Positions 61,062 through 64,000 of a DNA stretch of 64,000 nt are shown piece by piece. A model generated the notes under the pieces. That model had not been told where the DNA came from. It did no database searches and saw nothing but the letters and a program-made list of their open reading frames with translations. Made by a program: the position numbers and the translations under genes. The first letter of the stretch is position 1, and the number at the start of each line of letters is the position of its first letter. The stretch is from NCBI RefSeq assembly GCF_900176385.1, contig NZ_FWXN01000006.1:1-64000 (forward strand). Direction: 5' to 3'. This DNA comes from Janibacter indicus. Lineage in GTDB: Bacteria > Actinomycetota > Actinomycetes > Actinomycetales > Dermatophilaceae.

Positions 61062-61343
61062 TCAGTCCTCGGCCGCCGCGAGTTCCGCAGCGAGCTCGGC
61101 CCAACGATCGCTGAGCTCGTTGAGCTCGGCCATGATCTCCTGCTTGCGTCGGGGGTTGTGGGCAAAGAGTCGCTCGTCGAGCTTCGCCCGCGCCGCCCGG
61201 GTGCGCTTGAGCTCCGATTCACCGAGCGCGGTGATCTTCACGACCTTGCGCCGCCCCGACGACGAGATCGCCCGGCTCAGCTCGCTGCGCTGGGGCGGCG
61301 CGGGGTCATGGCTGTCGGACCGGGGCGGCCCGATCCACCACAC
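61062..61343 (-). pseudogene. MarR-family regulator fragment (C-terminal part)
   Basis: From about 61290 the frame reads SRAISSSGRRKVVKITALGE and continues into a long helix ending ELAAELAAAED, as in the wing and dimer helix of MarR proteins. The N-terminal dimer and recognition helices are replaced by MWWIGPPRSDSHDPAPP, which is not family sequence. The GTG start abuts the MobA-like stop. I read it as a truncated gene, not functional. Confidence 0.7.
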
Positions 61344-61904
61344 TCACGCCTGAGGCCGGTCGACGTCCTGACCGGTCGCGAGGTCGGCGCACTCGACGGT
61401 CTCGGCGTCGCGCCGCCGCAGGTAGTCCGCGGCCCCCCGGTCGCCGTCGAGCTCGGCGACGAGCGGCGCCCAGTGGTCACGGCCGAGGAGCACCGGGTGA
61501 CCGGGCCTCCCGGAGTACACCGCCCGTCGAAGGGAGCCGCTGCCCACCTCTCCCCCGAGCAGCCGCCGCGCCACCGCCGCGGTGACGTCCGGCAGGTCGA
61601 CGAGGTGGACCAGGGCGGCATCGGCCCCACCCTCGCCGAGCACACGCAAGCCATGACGAAGGGAGTGACCCACCCCCTTCGCCCAGTCCGGGCACTGCGT
61701 CCACGAGGTGCGTGGCAGGTCCAGCTCCGCTTGCTCCCCGCTCGCTCCCAGCACGACGAGCGTTGCGGCACAGCCCCCTTCGTCCAGCACGGACACCGCC
61801 CGGGCCAGCCACGAGGTGCCGTCGGGGTCGGTGACGAGGGCCTTGGGCCGGCCCATCCGACGACCGGCGCCGGCGGCGAGGAGGAGTCCGTGGACGAGGG
61901 CCAT
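61344..61904 (-). CDS. MobA-like nucleotidyltransferase
   Basis: 186 residues: LLLAAGAGRRMGRPKAL (NTP-binding signature), VHLVDLPDVTAAV (metal Asp) and YSGRPGHPVLLGRDHW, as in MocA/MobA-like molybdenum-cofactor cytidylyl- or guanylyltransferases. No other cofactor or oxidoreductase genes are in view. ATG at 61904. It runs directly into the MarR fragment. Confidence 0.88.
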   Translation of the reverse strand: MALVHGLLLAAGAGRRMGRPKALVTDPDGTSWLARAVSVLDEGGCAATLVVLGASGEQAELDLPRTSWTQCPDWAKGVGHSLRHGLRVLGEGGADAALVHLVDLPDVTAAVARRLLGGEVGSGSLRRAVYSGRPGHPVLLGRDHWAPLVAELDGDRGAADYLRRRDAETVECADLATGQDVDRPQA

Positions 61905-61944
61905 ACGGGCAGCCTAAATCTCGAGAGGCAGGGAGCGGGATCGC

Positions 61945-61996
61945 GCATTGCCCTACGGCAATGCCGTGTGGAGTCCGCATTGCCGTAGGGCAATGC
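61945..61996. repeat. REP-like paired palindrome, copy 4
   Basis: GCATTGCCCTACGGCAATGC (61945-61964) and its reverse complement (61977-61996), with only a 12-base spacer against 21-22 in the other copies. It lies between the divergent MobA-like and TetR genes. Confidence 0.95.
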
Positions 61997-62040
61997 GGAC
62001 TCCTTGACCGAGTACTGAACGCGGGTTTAGCCTGCTGAAC

Positions 62041-62709
62041 ATGAGTTCAGTCGACGATCGCACCGGACGGGCGCGGGTGCGCGATGCCGCGCTCCAGCTC
62101 TTCGCCGAGCGCGGCGAGGACGCCGTGACGATGCGGCAGATCGCCGAGCGGGCCGAGGTGTCGCCGGCACTCGTGGTCCACCACTTCGGGTCCAAGGCCG
62201 GGCTGCGCGAGGCGGTGGTCGAGCACGTGCGCGCCTGGATGGACGAACTCTTCGACCTGTCGACCGACACCGACCTCGCCGCCGACATGCAGGCCGCCGA
62301 GTGGTCGTCCATTGGCGAGATGCTCCAGCAGGCGCTGCCGGAGGGCTCCCCGATCGTGCCCTACCTGCGCCGCATCCTCATGAGTGGTGACCCGCTCGCG
62401 ACCGAGCTGCTCACCGCGTGGCACCGGCGCACCGTCGAGGTCTTCCGCATCTGGGACGCCGCCGGCAAGCTCGTCGCCGGCCCCGACCCCGAGATGCGCG
62501 CGGCGCTGGCGATGTCGTCCGACCTCGGCACCCTCTTCCTCGCCGACCACTGGCGCCAGATCCTCGGCGTCGACCCGCTGCGCGGCGAGGGCCTCGCCCG
62601 CTGGGGCGACGAGGCGATGCGCTTCTATGCAGCAATCTTGCCCACACCCGATACAGCCGCAGACGGCGGCATCGGGACCCCACCCCCTTCGTCCGAGGAG
62701 TCCGCATGA
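62041..62709 (+). CDS. TetR-family regulator of the ABC export operon
   Basis: 222 residues. HTH: ALQLFAERGEDAVTMRQIAE, then SPALVVHHFGSKAGLREAV. The C-terminal domain is helical with a Trp-rich ligand region. It is the first gene of an operon with an ABC exporter: the ABC ATPase ATG overlaps its stop (ATGA). It probably represses that operon. The ATG at 62041 follows an A/T-richer patch containing GAACGCGGGTTTAGCC and GAACATGAGTTC. Confidence 0.92.
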   Translation: MSSVDDRTGRARVRDAALQLFAERGEDAVTMRQIAERAEVSPALVVHHFGSKAGLREAVVEHVRAWMDELFDLSTDTDLAADMQAAEWSSIGEMLQQALPEGSPIVPYLRRILMSGDPLATELLTAWHRRTVEVFRIWDAAGKLVAGPDPEMRAALAMSSDLGTLFLADHWRQILGVDPLRGEGLARWGDEAMRFYAAILPTPDTAADGGIGTPPPSSEESA

Positions 62710-63605
62710 GCGACGCCGTCATCCATGCCGAGGGCCTGCACAAGACCTATGGCAGCACCCACGCCCTCGACGGTCTCGACCTGCACGTCGAGGCCGGCGA
62801 GGTGCACGGCTTCCTCGGCCCCAACGGTGCCGGCAAGTCGACGACGATCCGGGTCCTGCTCGGCCTGACTCGCGCCGATGCCGGCCGGATCACCGTGCTC
62901 GGCGGCGACCCGTGGCGCGATGCCGTCGCGCTGCACCGCCGGCTGGCCTACGTGCCGGCCGGCGTCACACTCTGGCCCGGCCTGACCGGCGGCCAGTGCA
63001 TCGACGTCCTCGGGCGGGCGCACGGCGGCCTCGACGAAGGGCGTCGCCGTGATCTCGTCGAGCGCTTCGACCTCGACACCCGCAAGCGGACCCGCGACTA
63101 CTCCACCGGCAACAAGCAGAAGGTCTCGCTCATCTCCGCCCTAGCCGCCGACGTCGACCTGCTGCTGCTCGACGAGCCGACCTCCGGCCTCGACCCGCTC
63201 ATGGAGCAGGTCTTCCAGGAGGTCGTCCGCGAGCGCGTCGCCGGCGGCACGACCGTGCTGCTCTCGAGCCACATCCTCGGCGAGGTCGAGGCGCTCGCCG
63301 ACCGGGTGAGCATCATCCGCGCCGGCCGCACGGTGACGACCGGCACGCTGGCCGACCTGCGCCGCAGTACGAGCAGCCGGGTCCACGCGGTCACCGACTC
63401 CTCCCCCGGGCTCACCGGGCTCGACGGCGTCACCGCCCTGGACGAAGGGAGTGTCGACGGCCGCGTCGAGACCCGCTGCCACGTCGAGGCGCACGCCGTC
63501 TCCGACGTCGTCGGGCGGCTGCACGCCGCGGGCGTGCACACCCTGACGATCCAGCCGCCGAGCCTGGACGACCTCTTCCTTGAGCAGTACCGGGTGTCGG
63601 CATGA
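62706..63605 (+). CDS. ABC transporter ATP-binding protein
   Basis: 299 residues. Walker A GPNGAGKST, signature-like YSTGNKQKVSLISAL, Walker B LLLLDEPTSGLDP, H-loop SSHILGEV, and a C-terminal extension typical of drug/polyketide exporter ATPases (DrrA-like). The ATG at 62706 overlaps the TetR stop; its own stop overlaps the permease start. Confidence 0.95.
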   Translation: MSDAVIHAEGLHKTYGSTHALDGLDLHVEAGEVHGFLGPNGAGKSTTIRVLLGLTRADAGRITVLGGDPWRDAVALHRRLAYVPAGVTLWPGLTGGQCIDVLGRAHGGLDEGRRRDLVERFDLDTRKRTRDYSTGNKQKVSLISALAADVDLLLLDEPTSGLDPLMEQVFQEVVRERVAGGTTVLLSSHILGEVEALADRVSIIRAGRTVTTGTLADLRRSTSSRVHAVTDSSPGLTGLDGVTALDEGSVDGRVETRCHVEAHAVSDVVGRLHAAGVHTLTIQPPSLDDLFLEQYRVSA

Positions 63606-64000
63606 GCATCGCCGGGGTGGGGACCAGCCTGCGGGTGCAGTGGCGCACCGGGTGGAAGGTCGTGCTCGCCTGGGTCCTCGGCCTCACCGCGGTCGTGCTG
63701 CTCACGACGACCTCGATCACCGGCCTCTACGACACCCCCGACAAGCTGCGCTCCTACGCCGAGACCACGGCGGGCCCCGGCATGCGGGTGCTCAACGGCG
63801 ACGTCGCCGGCACCGACACCCTCGGCGGGGTCCTCGTCAACGAGCTCGGCTTCGTCGTCGCCTTCGCCATCCCGCTCCTCGCGACCGCGCTGACCGTCCG
63901 CGGCACCCGTCGCGAGGAGGAGGCCGGGCGGCTCGAGCTGCTCCTCGCCTCCCGCGTGGGGCGACAGGCACCGCTCGTCGCGGCGATCGGTCTCGCCCTG
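63602..64000 (+). CDS. ABC-2-type exporter permease (partial, cut by window end)
   Basis: The first 133 residues of a membrane protein starting MSIAGVGTSLRVQWRTGWKV, with a first helix (VVLAWVLGLTAVVLLTTT), an extracytoplasmic segment, then a second helix (VVAFAIPLLATALTV) and RGTRREEEAGRLELLLASRVGR, the conserved cytoplasmic motif of ExoP-like polyketide/antibiotic permeases. The ATG overlaps the ATPase stop (ATGA). Confidence 0.88.
   Translation, partial: MSIAGVGTSLRVQWRTGWKVVLAWVLGLTAVVLLTTTSITGLYDTPDKLRSYAETTAGPGMRVLNGDVAGTDTLGGVLVNELGFVVAFAIPLLATALTVRGTRREEEAGRLELLLASRVGRQAPLVAAIGLAL

Overview
The window is very GC-rich apart from the first ~1.8 kb. Its gene content (LutABC, mycothiol-dependent maleylpyruvate isomerase-type protein, ECF41 sigma factor, DUF222/13E12 HNH protein, CE1758/CE1759-type flavin pair, desferrioxamine-type siderophore genes, many GTG starts, many 4-bp ATGA/GTGA overlaps) points to a high-GC actinobacterium, most likely Micrococcales near Intrasporangiaceae (Janibacter/Knoellia-like). 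That placement is inference. I saw no rRNA, tRNA or CRISPR array.

Layout. 1-1.8 kb: lower-GC pair of a DUF262 (ParB/GmrS-like) gene and an HEPN gene, a candidate defence module. 2.2-2.5 kb: 53-bp tandem repeats. 2.5-10.2 kb: housekeeping and stress genes (gdhA, acetyltransferase, exonuclease III, BASS transporter, arsC, monooxygenase, HPr-kinase-like/PqqD-like protein, App1-type phosphatase, Fpg/Nei glycosylase). 10.2-15.7 kb: L-lactate regulon (FadR-type repressor, permease, lutABC) with three matching operators. 15.7-18.6 kb: two-component system whose kinase frame is interrupted by an amber codon. 18.7-21 kb: fructosamine kinase and malic enzyme. 21-22.8 kb: AbiE-type toxin-antitoxin pair. 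22.9-27.2 kb: AAA ATPase, membrane protein, TetR, dehydrogenase, RibD-like reductase. 27.3-30.3 kb: HNH gene with a LexA-like box, ECF41 sigma factor, small DUF1059-like protein. 30.3-35.4 kb: decaying zone with a frameshifted GMC oxidase, a frameshifted and 5'-truncated FMN dehydrogenase and a 5'-truncated symporter. 37.1-46.3 kb: iron-regulated siderophore locus (MFS, desA, desB, desC-desD fusion, acylase, second acetyltransferase). 46.3-64 kb: small-molecule-binding protein, NmrA protein, thiolase/crotonase, MTHFR-like, flavin pair, nitronate monooxygenase, cyclophilin, MFS exporter with a broken MarR regulator, MobA-like, and a TetR/ABC export operon cut by the window end.

How genes work together. 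Lactate is imported by LctP and oxidised by LutABC under the FadR-type repressor. The siderophore operon decarboxylates, hydroxylates, acylates and condenses a diamine under a DtxR/IdeR box, and uniquely carries a penicillin-acylase-type Ntn hydrolase.

The most unusual feature is repetitive DNA. There are four head-to-head pairs of a 20-bp palindrome (GCATTGCC-N4-GGCAATGC), related palindromes read in frame inside proteins, a TCGAGGCTC...CGCACCTC family, and a strongly over-represented word CGAAGGG/CCCTTCG. In the siderophore operon each of the first four genes carries one of these repeats in frame. Several single-base lesions (18208, ~31708, ~34696) could be real decay or sequencing errors.
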